From assembly GCF_000018145.1 (NCBI RefSeq), contig NC_009952.1:1364001-1428000 (forward strand): a DNA stretch of 64,000 nt, written 5' to 3'. Both the position numbers and the translations under genes were made by a program. Below, piece by piece: positions 38,575-48,286 of this stretch. This stretch comes from Dinoroseobacter shibae DFL 12 = DSM 16493 (GTDB taxonomy: Bacteria; Pseudomonadota; Alphaproteobacteria; Rhodobacterales; Rhodobacteraceae). Under the pieces are notes generated by a model that had not been told where the DNA came from, made no database searches, and saw only the letters and a program-made list of their open reading frames with translations. Position 1 is the stretch's first letter; each line of letters begins with the position of its first letter.

Positions 38575-38712
38575 GGGGGCGATGTGGCCCTGTTTGCGGC
38601 CCCTGTCAACGGGGCGCTCCGATCACGTCTTTTCATGCGGCACGGCCCGTGTTAGGCGGCGCCCGAGGATTTCGCGGGCACTCCGCCCGCCCCAGACGCA
38701 GGAGCGAGACAC

Positions 38713-39135
38713 ATGGCCATCGAGCGTACACTGTCCATCATCAAACCGGACGCCACCAAGCGCAACCTGACCGGCAAGATCAACGCCAAGTTCGAGGATG
38801 CCGGCCTGCGCATCGTCGCGCAGAAGCGGATCCACCTGACCAAGGCGCAGGCCGGCGTGTTCTATGCAGTGCATGCCGAGCGGCCGTTTTATGACGAGCT
38901 GTGCGAATTCATGGCCTCCGAGCCCGTGGTCGTGCAGGTGCTCGAAGGCGAGGGCGCCATTGCCAAGAACCGCGAAGTGATGGGTGCGACCAACCCCGCC
39001 GATGCCGCCCCCGGCACCATCCGCGCCGAGTTCGCCGAGAGCGTGGGCGAGAACTCCGTCCACGGATCCGACGCGCCGGAGACCGCGGCGGTGGAGATCG
39101 CCTATTTCTTCTCCGGGCTCGAACTGGTCGGCTGA
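38713..39135 (+). CDS. ndk: nucleoside diphosphate kinase
   Basis: Transfers gamma-phosphate between NTPs and NDPs through a phosphohistidine. 140 residues. Active-site histidine H117 in [21 protein letters not shown] at the start. Housekeeping enzyme; followed by an intrinsic terminator. Confidence 0.98.
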   Translation: MAIERTLSIIKPDATKRNLTGKINAKFEDAGLRIVAQKRIHLTKAQAGVFYAVHAERPFYDELCEFMASEPVVVQVLEGEGAIAKNREVMGATNPADAAPGTIRAEFAESVGENSVHGSDAPETAAVEIAYFFSGLELVG

Positions 39136-39160
39136 ACCTGCCGCCAGGAGGGATCGTCAG

Positions 39161-39182
39161 AAGCCGCCCTGGGGCGGCTTTT
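39161..39182 (+). terminator. intrinsic terminator of ndk
   Basis: AAGCCGCC (39161-39168), CTGG loop, GGCGGCTT (39173-39180), then TT to 39182: 8-base stem with a four-T run starting inside the stem, 25 bases after the ndk stop. Confidence 0.85.
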
Positions 39183-39284
39183 GCATGTCTGGTCTCGAGA
39201 GATGGAAACAAAGATGGCCGCGTCGGCCTCATTTGTGCCTGTTTTTCCGTTCAAGGTGCCGCCCAAACGGACCGGAGACCTGCC

Positions 39285-39677
39285 ATGCCCGCCCTTGACT
39301 CCTTCTGCGCGTTGCGACCGATCGCTGCCCTTGGTTTGGCGGCGCTGCTGAGCGCCTGCGGCAGCCCGACCCAGGTCTCGACGCAATCGGTGCCGCTGGA
39401 CAATTACCTGCGCATTCAGGCCGAAGAGGCGATGCGCGGCACGATTTCAGAGCCGCTGTCGTCCTTTTACCGGATGTCCGCCGCCTACCTGACGCCCGAA
39501 GGCGACTACGTGGTCTGCGGCGAGGTGAACGCCAAGAAGCGCGGCGGCGGCTATGCCGGGTTCACGCCCTTTGCCGTGCGGTTCGACATCCGAGGCAGTC
39601 GTGTGCGGACGAAATCCGTGCTGCTCGACCGGTTCACGGCGCCGGCGGAATGTGCGCGGCGGGCCCAGGGGCGCTAG
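39285..39677 (+). CDS. small lipoprotein, hypothetical
   Basis: 130 residues with a signal sequence ending in LLSAC, a lipobox. The mature part has PLSSFYRMSAAYLTPEGDYVVCGEVNAKKRGGGYAGFTPF, with the look of a small periplasmic beta protein. No family named. It ends at a GCTAGC palindrome that supplies stop codons for this gene and for the convergent TfoX-like gene. Confidence 0.8.
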   Translation: MPALDSFCALRPIAALGLAALLSACGSPTQVSTQSVPLDNYLRIQAEEAMRGTISEPLSSFYRMSAAYLTPEGDYVVCGEVNAKKRGGGYAGFTPFAVRFDIRGSRVRTKSVLLDRFTAPAECARRAQGR

Positions 39678-40003
39678 CGCGCGGGCCTGACCCCGATCTC
39701 ATCCAGGAGACGTTCGAAGGCGGTGTCGGTTGTGGGGCTGGCATCGGCCTTGAGCCTGTCGAAGCGGACTCGCAAGGCGGCCTTCTCTGCCCCCTTGGCA
39801 TCGTTCCAGGGCCGCCCTTGCAGCCCCATCACCATGGCGTAATAGGCGATGAAATGGGGACGTGCGCCGTGGTTCAGCAGCCGCAGGTAGGCCGCATCCG
39901 CGCCCATCGCTACGAGCGCCTCGGCACTGCCCACGCCAGCTAGGCGAAGGGCGTCGGCCATGGCCGGGCCGATGTTGCGCACGGTTTCCAGCGGGGTTGT
40001 CAT
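39674..40003 (-). CDS. TfoX C-terminal domain protein
   Basis: 109 residues matching the C-terminal half of the competence regulator TfoX: LETVRNIGPAMADALRLAGV is a helix-hairpin-helix, then AEALVAMGADAAYLRLLNHGARPHFIAYYAMVMGLQGRPW. The N-terminal TfoX domain is absent. Start MTTPLET at 40003. Longer upstream extension to 40252 is low-complexity and covers another small gene. Function unknown; competence link is by family only. Confidence 0.85.
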   Translation of the reverse strand: MTTPLETVRNIGPAMADALRLAGVGSAEALVAMGADAAYLRLLNHGARPHFIAYYAMVMGLQGRPWNDAKGAEKAALRVRFDRLKADASPTTDTAFERLLDEIGVRPAR

Positions 40004-40085
40004 GACCCCAGCCCTTGCGGCCACAGCCGCCGCGAAAGGCCCCGGAGGGCGCTGGCTCCGACGCGCCGAAGCGGGCGCGCGACGC

Positions 40086-40205
40086 TCAGATCGAGGCCCA
40101 GTCCGTGAACCGGGGGGGCGACTGGTCCGTCCCGGGACCGCTGGTCTGCCCGGAGGATTGCGCCGGGGGAGGGGGCGGGGATTGAGGCTGTGTCTTGTCT
40201 TGCAT
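40086..40205 (-). CDS. 39-residue proline-rich peptide
   Basis: Minus-strand frame starting MQDKTQPQSP, with a run of five prolines, and ending PPRFTDWASI before TGA. A ribosome site GTGGAG lies 9 bases before the ATG. The C-terminal FTDWASI end looks deliberate rather than random, and no longer gene overlaps it plausibly. It precedes the TfoX-like gene on the same strand by 82 bases. No family known to me. Confidence 0.5.
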   Translation of the reverse strand: MQDKTQPQSPPPPPAQSSGQTSGPGTDQSPPRFTDWASI

Positions 40206-40597
40206 GGTCTTACTCCACTCAAACACGCGAGCTTTACGGCAGCTGCTCGCAAAAAAATGTTACCACAGGATGCCTCTAATCTTTATGAAAATTTCGTTTG
40301 ACCCTACGTAAGCCATGTTTTTCAGCGGGCGGACGGGCTGTGTTCGGTGTGGGTGCCGCGGCGCGGATCGCCTGCCCGATATCCAAAAAACCCCTTGCCC
40401 AAAACGGTTTGGGCGCACAAACTATCGCTCAGGAGGCGTGTTTGAGAGCGGGGAGCGGGGCCGTTATTACTGGTCCAAGGCGCGAGGTCTGTGACGTTTT
40501 TGAAACGGATCTTGAGCATCCAATCGGTATTTTGACCGGGAATTGTTCTCCGAAATCAGCTGCGTCTTGGGACAAAACCGATCCATGGGAGGATGAT
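40206..40597. promoter_or_regulatory. upstream region of sugar ABC operon with LacI-like palindrome
   Basis: 392 bases without a gene, AT-richer than the surroundings. An 18-base near-perfect palindrome with a central CG, GCCCAAAACGGTTTGGGC at 40397-40414, has the shape of a LacI-family operator. A second smaller one, CGTTTTTGAAACG, is at 40495-40507. No regulator gene is adjacent. The ribosome site GGGAGGA before the TTG start of the binding protein closes the region. Confidence 0.5.
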
Positions 40598-41959
40598 TTG
40601 ACCTATCACGCGACGACCCGCACCGGGCACCTGATGCTCGGCGCCGCAATCGCCATGGCCCTGACCGCAGGGGCCGTCAGCGCCGACACGATCCGCTTCT
40701 GGACCACCGAGGAGCAGCCCGAGCGCCTGGCCAAGCAGCAGGAAATGGCCGCGCAATTCGAGGCGGAGACCGGCACCGCCGTGGAGGTGATCCCGGTCAC
40801 CGAGAGCGACCTGGGCACCCGGGCCACGGCGGCCTTCGCGGCGGGCGATCTGCCGGACGTGATCTATCACACCCTGCAATACGCGCTGCCCTGGGCGGAG
40901 GCTGGCATTCTGGACACCGATGCCGCCACCGAGGTGGTCGAGGATCTAGGCGAGGATACCTTTGCGCCCGGGGCCTTGCAGATGGCCTCCACCGGCGATG
41001 GCGTGGCCTCGGTGCCGGTGGATGGCTGGACCCAGATGATCGTCTATCGCAAGGACAAGTTCGAGGAGATGGGGCTGGAGCCGCCGACCTCCTTTGCCAA
41101 TGTGACTGCCGCGCTGGAGGCGCTGCACAATCCGCCGGAGATGTACGGCTTCGTGGCCGCCACCAAGGTGGACGAGAACTTCATGTCCCAGGTTCTGGAG
41201 CATGTGTTCCTGGCCAACGGCGTCAGCCCGGTGGACGACGATGGCTTCGCGCCGCTCGACGAGGCCGCCACCACCGAAGTGCTGGAGTTCTACAGGGCGA
41301 TCGCCGAGGCCTCGCCCCCGGGCGAGCTTTACTGGAAGCAGTCGCGCGAGCTCTATTTCGCGGGACAGGCCGCGATGATCATCTGGTCGCCCTTCATTCT
41401 CGACGAGTTGGCCGGTCTGCGCGACAGCGCGCCGCCCACCATCAACGACGACCCGACCAGCGCGGAATTGGCCAGCCTGACCGGCATCGTGACCAACTTC
41501 TCCGGCCCGTCGAACCCCGAAGGTGCTGCCTGGGGCGATATCCGGTATTTCGGCATCACCACGGACGCGGACACAGACGCGGCGATGGAGTTCGTGAAGT
41601 TCTCGATGGACGAGGGCTATACCCAAACCCTCAGCATCGCGCCGGAGGGCAAGTTCCCGGTCCGCAAGGGCACGGCCGAGGATCCGCAGAAGTTCACCGA
41701 GGCCTGGTCGCAGCTGCCCGTGGGCGTGGATCGCAAGGCGCCGTTGGGCGATCTTTATGACGCGGCGATGATCGACGAGATCGTCGGCGGGCTCGATGTG
41801 GCGCAGCGCTGGGGCGTGGCGGAGGGGCAGTTGTCGCTGGCCTCCAAGATGATCAACAGCCAGGCGATCAACCGTATCGTGCGTCAGTATATCGATGGCG
41901 AGGTCGATGCCGCTGCCGCCGTGGCCGCGATGAACGACGCGCTGTCGCAGATCGACTGA
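40598..41959 (+). CDS. sugar ABC transporter substrate-binding protein
   Basis: 453 residues. The chosen start is TTG at 40598, 5 bases after GGGAGGA, which gives a signal peptide (TGHLMLGAAIAMALTAGAVSA) at the N-terminus; upstream codons in frame give a long tail without a signal. The mature part, IRFWTTEEQPERLAKQQ with TAAFAAGDLPDVIYH and PVDGWTQMIVYRKDKFEEMG, is a family 1 solute-binding protein. First gene of a six-gene import operon; substrate likely a glycoside. Confidence 0.9.
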   Translation: MTYHATTRTGHLMLGAAIAMALTAGAVSADTIRFWTTEEQPERLAKQQEMAAQFEAETGTAVEVIPVTESDLGTRATAAFAAGDLPDVIYHTLQYALPWAEAGILDTDAATEVVEDLGEDTFAPGALQMASTGDGVASVPVDGWTQMIVYRKDKFEEMGLEPPTSFANVTAALEALHNPPEMYGFVAATKVDENFMSQVLEHVFLANGVSPVDDDGFAPLDEAATTEVLEFYRAIAEASPPGELYWKQSRELYFAGQAAMIIWSPFILDELAGLRDSAPPTINDDPTSAELASLTGIVTNFSGPSNPEGAAWGDIRYFGITTDADTDAAMEFVKFSMDEGYTQTLSIAPEGKFPVRKGTAEDPQKFTEAWSQLPVGVDRKAPLGDLYDAAMIDEIVGGLDVAQRWGVAEGQLSLASKMINSQAINRIVRQYIDGEVDAAAAVAAMNDALSQID

Positions 41960-41974
41960 TCTGGGCCGATGCGG

Positions 41975-41992
41975 TGCCCCAGCCGTGGGGCA
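41975..41992 (+). promoter_or_regulatory. intercistronic hairpin after the binding-protein gene
   Basis: TGCCCC (41975-41980), AGCCGT, GGGGCA (41987-41992), between the binding protein stop and the first permease. No T tract. In import operons such stems stabilise the binding-protein mRNA so that it is made in excess over the permeases; that role is assumed here. Confidence 0.45.
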
Positions 41993-42020
41993 TCGTGACC
42001 CTGCCGCGGAGCGACCTCGC

Positions 42021-43271
42021 ATGACCGACACACCCACGCCCACGCCGCCCACCGGGCGCGGCGCTCTGCATCGGCGCGAGGCGCGGCTGGCCTGGGGCTT
42101 GCTGCTGCCCACTGTGATCAGCGTGTCGCTGGTGGTGATCCTGCCGCTGCTGGCGATTTTCTGGATCAGCTTCAAGCCTGTGGGGTTGGCGGACCTGCGC
42201 CCCACGGCGCCCGTGGTGCGCGAGAGCCTGCGCGGCTCGGGCGAGGACCTGCGGATCGAGTACCGGCTGCGCAACTCGTCTCAGGACAAGGAGATCCGCG
42301 GCGTCACCCTGACCGACACCCTGCCGGACACGGTCGTGGTGGGCGAGGGGCTGCCGGAGTTCTGCACCCTCTCGGGGCGGGCTTTGCGCTGCGACTACGG
42401 CGATATCTCGGGCGGGTTCAACGAACGCTTCGCCCTGCCGATCACGCTCGCCCCCGGGGCGGATGAAGACGCGGTGGAGGATGTCGTCGAGGGCAGCCTG
42501 CCCAGGATCACCGGCGAAGGCGATAGCATCCTGACCAATGCCGAGTTCACCCTGGAGAATTTCGCGCGCATCTTCGACGCCGACGAGTTCTGGGGCGTGC
42601 TCGGGGTGACGATGTTCTACACGGTGTTCGGCACGCTCGGCGCACTTCTGTTCGGGCTTTTCGCGGCGCTTTTGCTGAACAAGTCGTTCCGGGGGCAGGG
42701 GATCCTGCGGGGGCTGTACCTGTTCCCCTATGTCGCGCCGGTCATCGCGGTGGCCTTCACCTGGGTGACCCTGTTCGATCCGTTCTCGGGCTCGGCCAAT
42801 GCGCTGCTGATCCAGATGGGGGTGACCAACGAGGCGATCAATTTCTTCGGCCAGCGCCCGCTTGCGCTGATCATGGTGACGGTGTTCGAGATCTGGCGGT
42901 ACTTCCCGCTGTCCTTTCTGTTCATTTTGGCCCGGATGCAGAGCATCGACACCGATATGTACGAGGCCGCGGACATGGACGGTGCCTCGCCGTTCCAGAA
43001 GTTCTGGTATCTCAGCCTGCCGATGCTGGTGGGGATCCTGTCGGTGCTGTTCCTGCTGCGCTTCATCTGGACCTTCAACAAGTTCGACGACATCTTCCTG
43101 CTGACGGGCGGGAATGCGGGGACACGGACGCTGACGGTGAATGTTTACGAGCAGGCCTTCGCGGTCAGCAATATCGGCGCGGGGGCGGCGGTGGCCGTGG
43201 TGATCTTCGGCTGTCTGCTGCTGTTCTCGGTGCTGTTTTTCCGCTTCATCAGCCGAGAGGAAGGGTTGTGA
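42021..43271 (+). CDS. MalF-type ABC permease with DUF11-like periplasmic domain
   Basis: 416 residues. Helix 1 is at about 27-50, then a large periplasmic insert (about 53-190), then the core of the MalF-like permease with the coupling EAA loop (EAADMDGASPFQKFWYLSLP). The insert carries a domain (about 70-145) with the DUF11 signature: VTLTDTLPD, then C115 and C124 as CTLSGRALRCDYG, then a GGFNERFALPITL strand. In E. coli MalF the equivalent P2 loop is also Ig-like and touches the binding protein. Start MTDTPTPT at 42021. Confidence 0.9.
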   Translation: MTDTPTPTPPTGRGALHRREARLAWGLLLPTVISVSLVVILPLLAIFWISFKPVGLADLRPTAPVVRESLRGSGEDLRIEYRLRNSSQDKEIRGVTLTDTLPDTVVVGEGLPEFCTLSGRALRCDYGDISGGFNERFALPITLAPGADEDAVEDVVEGSLPRITGEGDSILTNAEFTLENFARIFDADEFWGVLGVTMFYTVFGTLGALLFGLFAALLLNKSFRGQGILRGLYLFPYVAPVIAVAFTWVTLFDPFSGSANALLIQMGVTNEAINFFGQRPLALIMVTVFEIWRYFPLSFLFILARMQSIDTDMYEAADMDGASPFQKFWYLSLPMLVGILSVLFLLRFIWTFNKFDDIFLLTGGNAGTRTLTVNVYEQAFAVSNIGAGAAVAVVIFGCLLLFSVLFFRFISREEGL

Positions 43272-43458
43272 CCGGCGTGCTGCTGCATGCAGGACGCCGT
43301 GTGCGCGGCAGCGATGGACGCAGTCCGTCGCGTGTGCACTCCGTTGCAGGTCTGGGCGCAGCCTCCGACGCCCGGCAAGGATTTTGCAAAATCCTTGGAC
43401 GCGGCTGCGCCGCATGCCTCCGGCGGGCGTATTTGGGCAAAGATGAAAGGGGCGGGCG
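43272..43458. repeat. intergenic repeat: 22-base palindrome plus Rhodobacteraceae-type element
   Basis: The 187 bases between the two permease genes hold a perfect 22-base palindrome at 43376-43397 (centre TTTTGCAAAA) and, at 43416-43450, an element reading CCTCCGGCGGGCGTATTTGG then GCAAAGATGAAAGG. A related element occurs at 57665-57698. I recall the same pattern as common between genes in Rhodobacteraceae genomes. It interrupts an otherwise tightly packed operon. Confidence 0.7.
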
Positions 43459-44673
43459 GTGAAGCTGTTCTGGCATGGGCTTGTGACCGGCCCGGTTCTG
43501 GGCGCGCTGTGGATGGTGGTGCTGTCGACCACGGTGGCGGTGACCATGTCCTTTGCCACCGGCGATCCGTTCCGTCCTGCGATCTGGATGTCGCTCTTGT
43601 GGGGCGGGGTATTGGGGGCGTTGCTGCCCCTGCGCCCGGGCAAGCGGAGCGTGCAGGCGGGGGCCGGATTGCTGGTGTTCGGGATGGTGCTGATCGGGGT
43701 CGGTCCCATGGTGCTGGGGCCTGAGGTGGCGCTCCTGTCGCGCTGGATCGCGGCGGGGGGATTGGCGGTGGTCTTTGTCTGGTCTCTGGCGCGGATCCTG
43801 CACGAGATGCCTGCGGGGCGGCTGAACCGGCACGAGTTCGAGGCGGCGGTGATCCGGTTTCTGACGGGCTTTGGCTACATCTTCTTCACCGCGGTCGTAC
43901 TGATCCCGTTCTACGTCATGGTGATGACCAGCCTGAAATCCCAGCAGGCGTTGTTGCAGAACCCGCTCGATTTCTCGCTGGATCTGAGCCAGGGCTGGGG
44001 GCTGTTCCGCTCCTATGCGGAGCTTTTCGGGCAGTTCAATTTCGGCACTTATCTGTGGACCTCGTTTTTCGTGTCGGTTCTGACGGTGCTGATCACGCTC
44101 GCGTTTTCGATCCCCGGGGCCTATGCGGTGGCGCGGTTGCGCTTTGCCGGGCGGGCGGCGTTTTCGCGGTCGATCCTTCTGATCTACATGGTGCCGATGA
44201 TCGTGCTGGCCCTGCCGATCTACATCGCGTTTTCGGTCACGGGGCTGCGCAACACGCTGTTCGGGATCGTGCTGATCTATCCGGTCACCACGATCCCCGT
44301 GGCGCTTTATATGTTGCAGGGTTATTTCCGAGGCTTGCCGGCCGAGGTCGAGGAGGCGGGGCTGATGGATGGGCTCAACCGGTTGCAAGTGATCTGGAAG
44401 ATCACGCTGCCGCTGGCGCTGCCGGCGCTGGCCTCGGTGAGCCTCTATGTTTTCATGATCGCCTGGAACGAGTTCCTGTTGGCCTTCATGCTGCTGGACG
44501 ATCCGTCGAAATTCACGCTCACGCGCGGCATCGCCAGCCTGAACAGCTCGGAGATCCCGCGCCAGCACCTGATGGCCGGAGCGGTGATCGCGACGGTGCC
44601 GATCATGGCGATCTTTCTGGGGCTGGAGCGGTTCATGACCAAGGGCCTGACGGCCGGATCGGTGAAGGGATGA
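43459..44673 (+). CDS. MalG-type ABC permease
   Basis: 404 residues, GTG start after GGGGCGGGC. Four extra N-terminal helices (about 5-120) precede the standard MalG core: FYVMVMTSLKSQ, the EAA loop EEAGLMDGLNRLQVIWKITLPLALP, and the C-terminal [32 protein letters not shown], the hallmark MalG end. The added N-terminal membrane region is unusual for this family. Partner of the preceding permease. Confidence 0.92.
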   Translation: MKLFWHGLVTGPVLGALWMVVLSTTVAVTMSFATGDPFRPAIWMSLLWGGVLGALLPLRPGKRSVQAGAGLLVFGMVLIGVGPMVLGPEVALLSRWIAAGGLAVVFVWSLARILHEMPAGRLNRHEFEAAVIRFLTGFGYIFFTAVVLIPFYVMVMTSLKSQQALLQNPLDFSLDLSQGWGLFRSYAELFGQFNFGTYLWTSFFVSVLTVLITLAFSIPGAYAVARLRFAGRAAFSRSILLIYMVPMIVLALPIYIAFSVTGLRNTLFGIVLIYPVTTIPVALYMLQGYFRGLPAEVEEAGLMDGLNRLQVIWKITLPLALPALASVSLYVFMIAWNEFLLAFMLLDDPSKFTLTRGIASLNSSEIPRQHLMAGAVIATVPIMAIFLGLERFMTKGLTAGSVKG

Positions 44674-45931
44674 AGGATATTCTGGACGCAAGCGCCCTGG
44701 ATGTGGAGGCTCGGCGCATCCTGGAGATGAACGACCGCGGCGGGTATTCGGTGCCCACGGCGGGGCTCTACCCGTACCAGTGGAACTGGGACAGCGCCTT
44801 CGCCGCGCTTGGCTATGCCATGTTCGATCTGGCGCGGGGTTGGAAAGAACTTGAGGTGCTGATGGCGGGTCAGTGGGACGATGGCATGGTCCCGCACATC
44901 CAGTTCCACAAGGTCGACCCAAGCTATTTCCCTGGCCCCGATATCTGGGGCGGGGTTGGCCCGGTGCCGTCCTCGGGGATCAGTCAGCCGCCGATAGCCG
45001 CCACCATGGCGCGGCTGATTTATGAATTGGACCCGGAGGCAGGGGCGACACCCATGCGCGCGCTCTATCCGTCGTTTGTCGCCTGGCATCGGTGGTTCAT
45101 GGACTGGCGGCTGGACTCGGGCGCGGTGTGCCTGACCCATCCCTGGGAGGCCGGGCGCGACAACGCGCCGGACTGGGACGGGTCGCTCGCGCGGATCGAT
45201 CCGGTGGGCATCGACCCGTATGAGCGGCGCGACACCGGGCATGTGGACCCGAGCATGCGGCCGAGGAAATCCGACTACGACCGCTACCTGTGGCTGGTCA
45301 AGCAGGGCCATGACTGCGGCTGGGACCAGGCGCGGCTGCTGGAGATCAACCCGTTCCGCATGGCCGACCCGACCATGCATTTCACGCTCCTGCGGGCGCA
45401 CCGGGACCTCGCGTGGCTCGGGCGGGAGCTGGGTCTCGACACCGCGTCGCTGCCCGACTGGATCGCGCAGTTGGAGGCCGGGGCGGAAACCTTGTGGAAC
45501 GCGGCCCTTGGCGCCTACGATGTGCGTGACACCGCCAGTGGGGCCTGGGCGCAGGCGGTCAGCAACGCGGCCTTCCTGTGCTGGTACGCATGCGTCGATC
45601 CCAAGGACAGCCTGGCGACCTACGCACGCGTGCAGGCCCCGGTGCGCTTCGGCGTGGCCAGCCACGATCCCGAAAGCCCAGCCTTCGAGCCCAAGCGATA
45701 CTGGCGCGGGCCGAGCTGGGCGATGATGAACATGCTGATCGCCATGGGGTTCGACGAGGCGGGCCTGCCCGAAGGCGCCGCCTTGCGCGACAGCACCGCG
45801 CGGCTGATCGCCGAGAACGGGTTCGCGGAATATTTCGACCCCCTGACCGGCGCGCCGGCGGGGGGCCGCGACTTCACCTGGACCGCCGCCGTGTGGCTCG
45901 CCTGGTGCAGTCCGAATGTGGGGAGGGGACG

Positions 45932-45944
<13 letters not shown>
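44670..45944 (+). CDS. GH63-type glycoside hydrolase, mannosylglycerate/glucosylglycerate hydrolase-like
   Basis: 424 residues, start in an ATGA overlap. (alpha/alpha)6-barrel signatures: [11 protein letters not shown] at 34-44, [14 protein letters not shown] at 157-170 and YWRGPSW. By analogy to GH63/GH37, D164 is the likely acid and E387 (in FAEYFDP) the likely base. No signal peptide, so it acts on the imported glycoside in the cytoplasm. MGH1-like enzymes of this type split mannosylglycerate or glucosylglycerate; the exact substrate is not provable here. Confidence 0.85.
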
Positions 45945-46981
<1,037 letters not shown>

Positions 46982-46983
46982 GC

Positions 46984-47760
46984 ATGCAGGAGGTCGTGCA
47001 AGCCGCCCTGTTCAAGCGCCTCTTCGGGCTCGAGGGCAAGCGCGCGCTGATCACCGGCGCGTCCAGCGGGATCGGCGCGCATCTGGCGCTCACCCTGGGC
47101 CAGGCGGGGGCGGAGGTGATCCTGGCCGCGCGCCGGGCGGACCGGCTGGAGGCCGTTGCCGAGACGTTGCGCGCCGAGGGGATCGTGGCGCAGACCGCGG
47201 CGCTGGATGTGACCGATGCGGCGTCGGTGGCCGCGGCAGTCACCACCGTTGGACCACTCGATATTCTGATCAACAATTCCGGGGTTTCGGGTCAGGACAT
47301 GGTGATCGACACCACCGAGGCGGATTGGGACCGTGTGCTGGACACGAACCTCAAGGGGGCCTGGCGTGTCTCGCGGGCCTTCGCGCCGGGGCTGATCGCG
47401 CGGCAGGGCACGATCCTGAACGTGGCGTCGATCCTGGGCATCGGGGTGCTCAAGACCGTGGGGCCTTATGCGGCGTCGAAGGCCGGGCTGATCCAGCTGA
47501 CGCGCGCCATGGCGCTGGAGCTGGCGCGCGACGGGGTGCGCGTGAATGCGCTGGCGCCGGGCTATATCGAGACGCCGATCAACACCGAGTTCTTCGCCAG
47601 CGAGGCGGGGCAGAAGATGCTGCGCGGCGTGCCCCAGCGCCGTCTGGGCCAGCCCGGGGATCTCGATGCGGCGGTGCTGATGCTGCTGGGGCCGGGGGCG
47701 GGCTTTGTGACGGGCGCGACCGTGGTGGTCGATGGCGGACATACACTCGCGCTCAGCTGA
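46984..47760 (+). CDS. short-chain dehydrogenase/reductase, canonical
   Basis: 258 residues with TGASSGIG, NNSG, catalytic serine in VAS, and the full YxxxK motif (VGPYAASKAG). C-terminus VVDGGHTLALS. Starts 2 bases after the ATPase stop, last gene of the sugar operon, so it probably oxidises a product of the hydrolysed glycoside; gluconate-5-dehydrogenase-like enzymes share this type. Substrate unknown. Confidence 0.9.
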   Translation: MQEVVQAALFKRLFGLEGKRALITGASSGIGAHLALTLGQAGAEVILAARRADRLEAVAETLRAEGIVAQTAALDVTDAASVAAAVTTVGPLDILINNSGVSGQDMVIDTTEADWDRVLDTNLKGAWRVSRAFAPGLIARQGTILNVASILGIGVLKTVGPYAASKAGLIQLTRAMALELARDGVRVNALAPGYIETPINTEFFASEAGQKMLRGVPQRRLGQPGDLDAAVLMLLGPGAGFVTGATVVVDGGHTLALS

Positions 47761-47843
47761 GCGCCTGCGTTAACTTGTTGCACCCGAGCGAAAGGCGCTT
47801 CGCAAACGCAGCCGACCGGCGCTAGCATTGCGGGTGGGAAAAT

Positions 47844-47860
47844 GCCCGGCCCCGCCGGGC
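47844..47860 (+). terminator. possible end hairpin of sugar operon
   Basis: GCCCGGC (47844-47850), CCC, GCCGGGC (47854-47860): perfect 7-base stem, 3-base loop, no T tract. It lies between the operon and the next gene, so it could end or stabilise the transcript. Confidence 0.4.
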
Positions 47861-47908
47861 TGCAGGGAGCGATCCGAACCAGCGCCGTGACGCGGCCGCG
47901 GAGATGCT

Positions 47909-48286
47909 ATGAGCTTTGACTTCCTGTCCCACCCGGACCGCCCCTTTCATGATGGCCTGGCCGCGGGGCGCTTCATGATCCAGACTTGCCTTGATTGCGG
48001 AAAAAGCTGGTCGCCGGCCACCGGTCGCTGCGGGGCTTGTGGCGAAACCCAGTTGCAATGGCGCGCGGCCAGCGGGATAGGCACCCTGCAACGGACTATC
48101 CCCCTGGGTGACGAGTCGGCCTTCGGCGATGATCCGGACGCCACGCGGGCCATTGGGGCGGTGCGCCTGGCCGAAGGCCCGACCGTCAGCGTCCGGATTG
48201 CGGGCCCCGTGCCGGATGTTGGCGCCCTTGTCGCGATCGAGGTCCTGGGCGGCGCCCTGATCGCCCGTGCGCCCTCAGGGGTGTGA
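47909..48286 (+). CDS. Zn-ribbon/OB-fold (DUF35) protein
   Basis: 125 residues. Zinc ribbon cysteines C27, C30, C41, C44 precede an OB-fold (IGTLQRTIPLGDES, then the Val-rich strands). Family members usually accompany a thiolase or hydroxymethylglutaryl-CoA synthase-type partner and help bind acyl-CoA. No thiolase is in this window, so it is a lone copy. Its end overlaps the convergent gene by 12 bases. Confidence 0.85.
   Translation: MSFDFLSHPDRPFHDGLAAGRFMIQTCLDCGKSWSPATGRCGACGETQLQWRAASGIGTLQRTIPLGDESAFGDDPDATRAIGAVRLAEGPTVSVRIAGPVPDVGALVAIEVLGGALIARAPSGV

Noticed and set aside
40298-40597. 100-codon upstream extension of the sugar-binding protein
   Set aside because: It would bury the signal peptide and has no ribosome site; the TTG at 40598 has an ideal one.
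43287-43724. Frames running through the repeat at 43272-43458 into the MalG-type permease
   Set aside because: They arise from the GC-rich repeat; the permease frame from the GTG at 43459 is clear and has family motifs.
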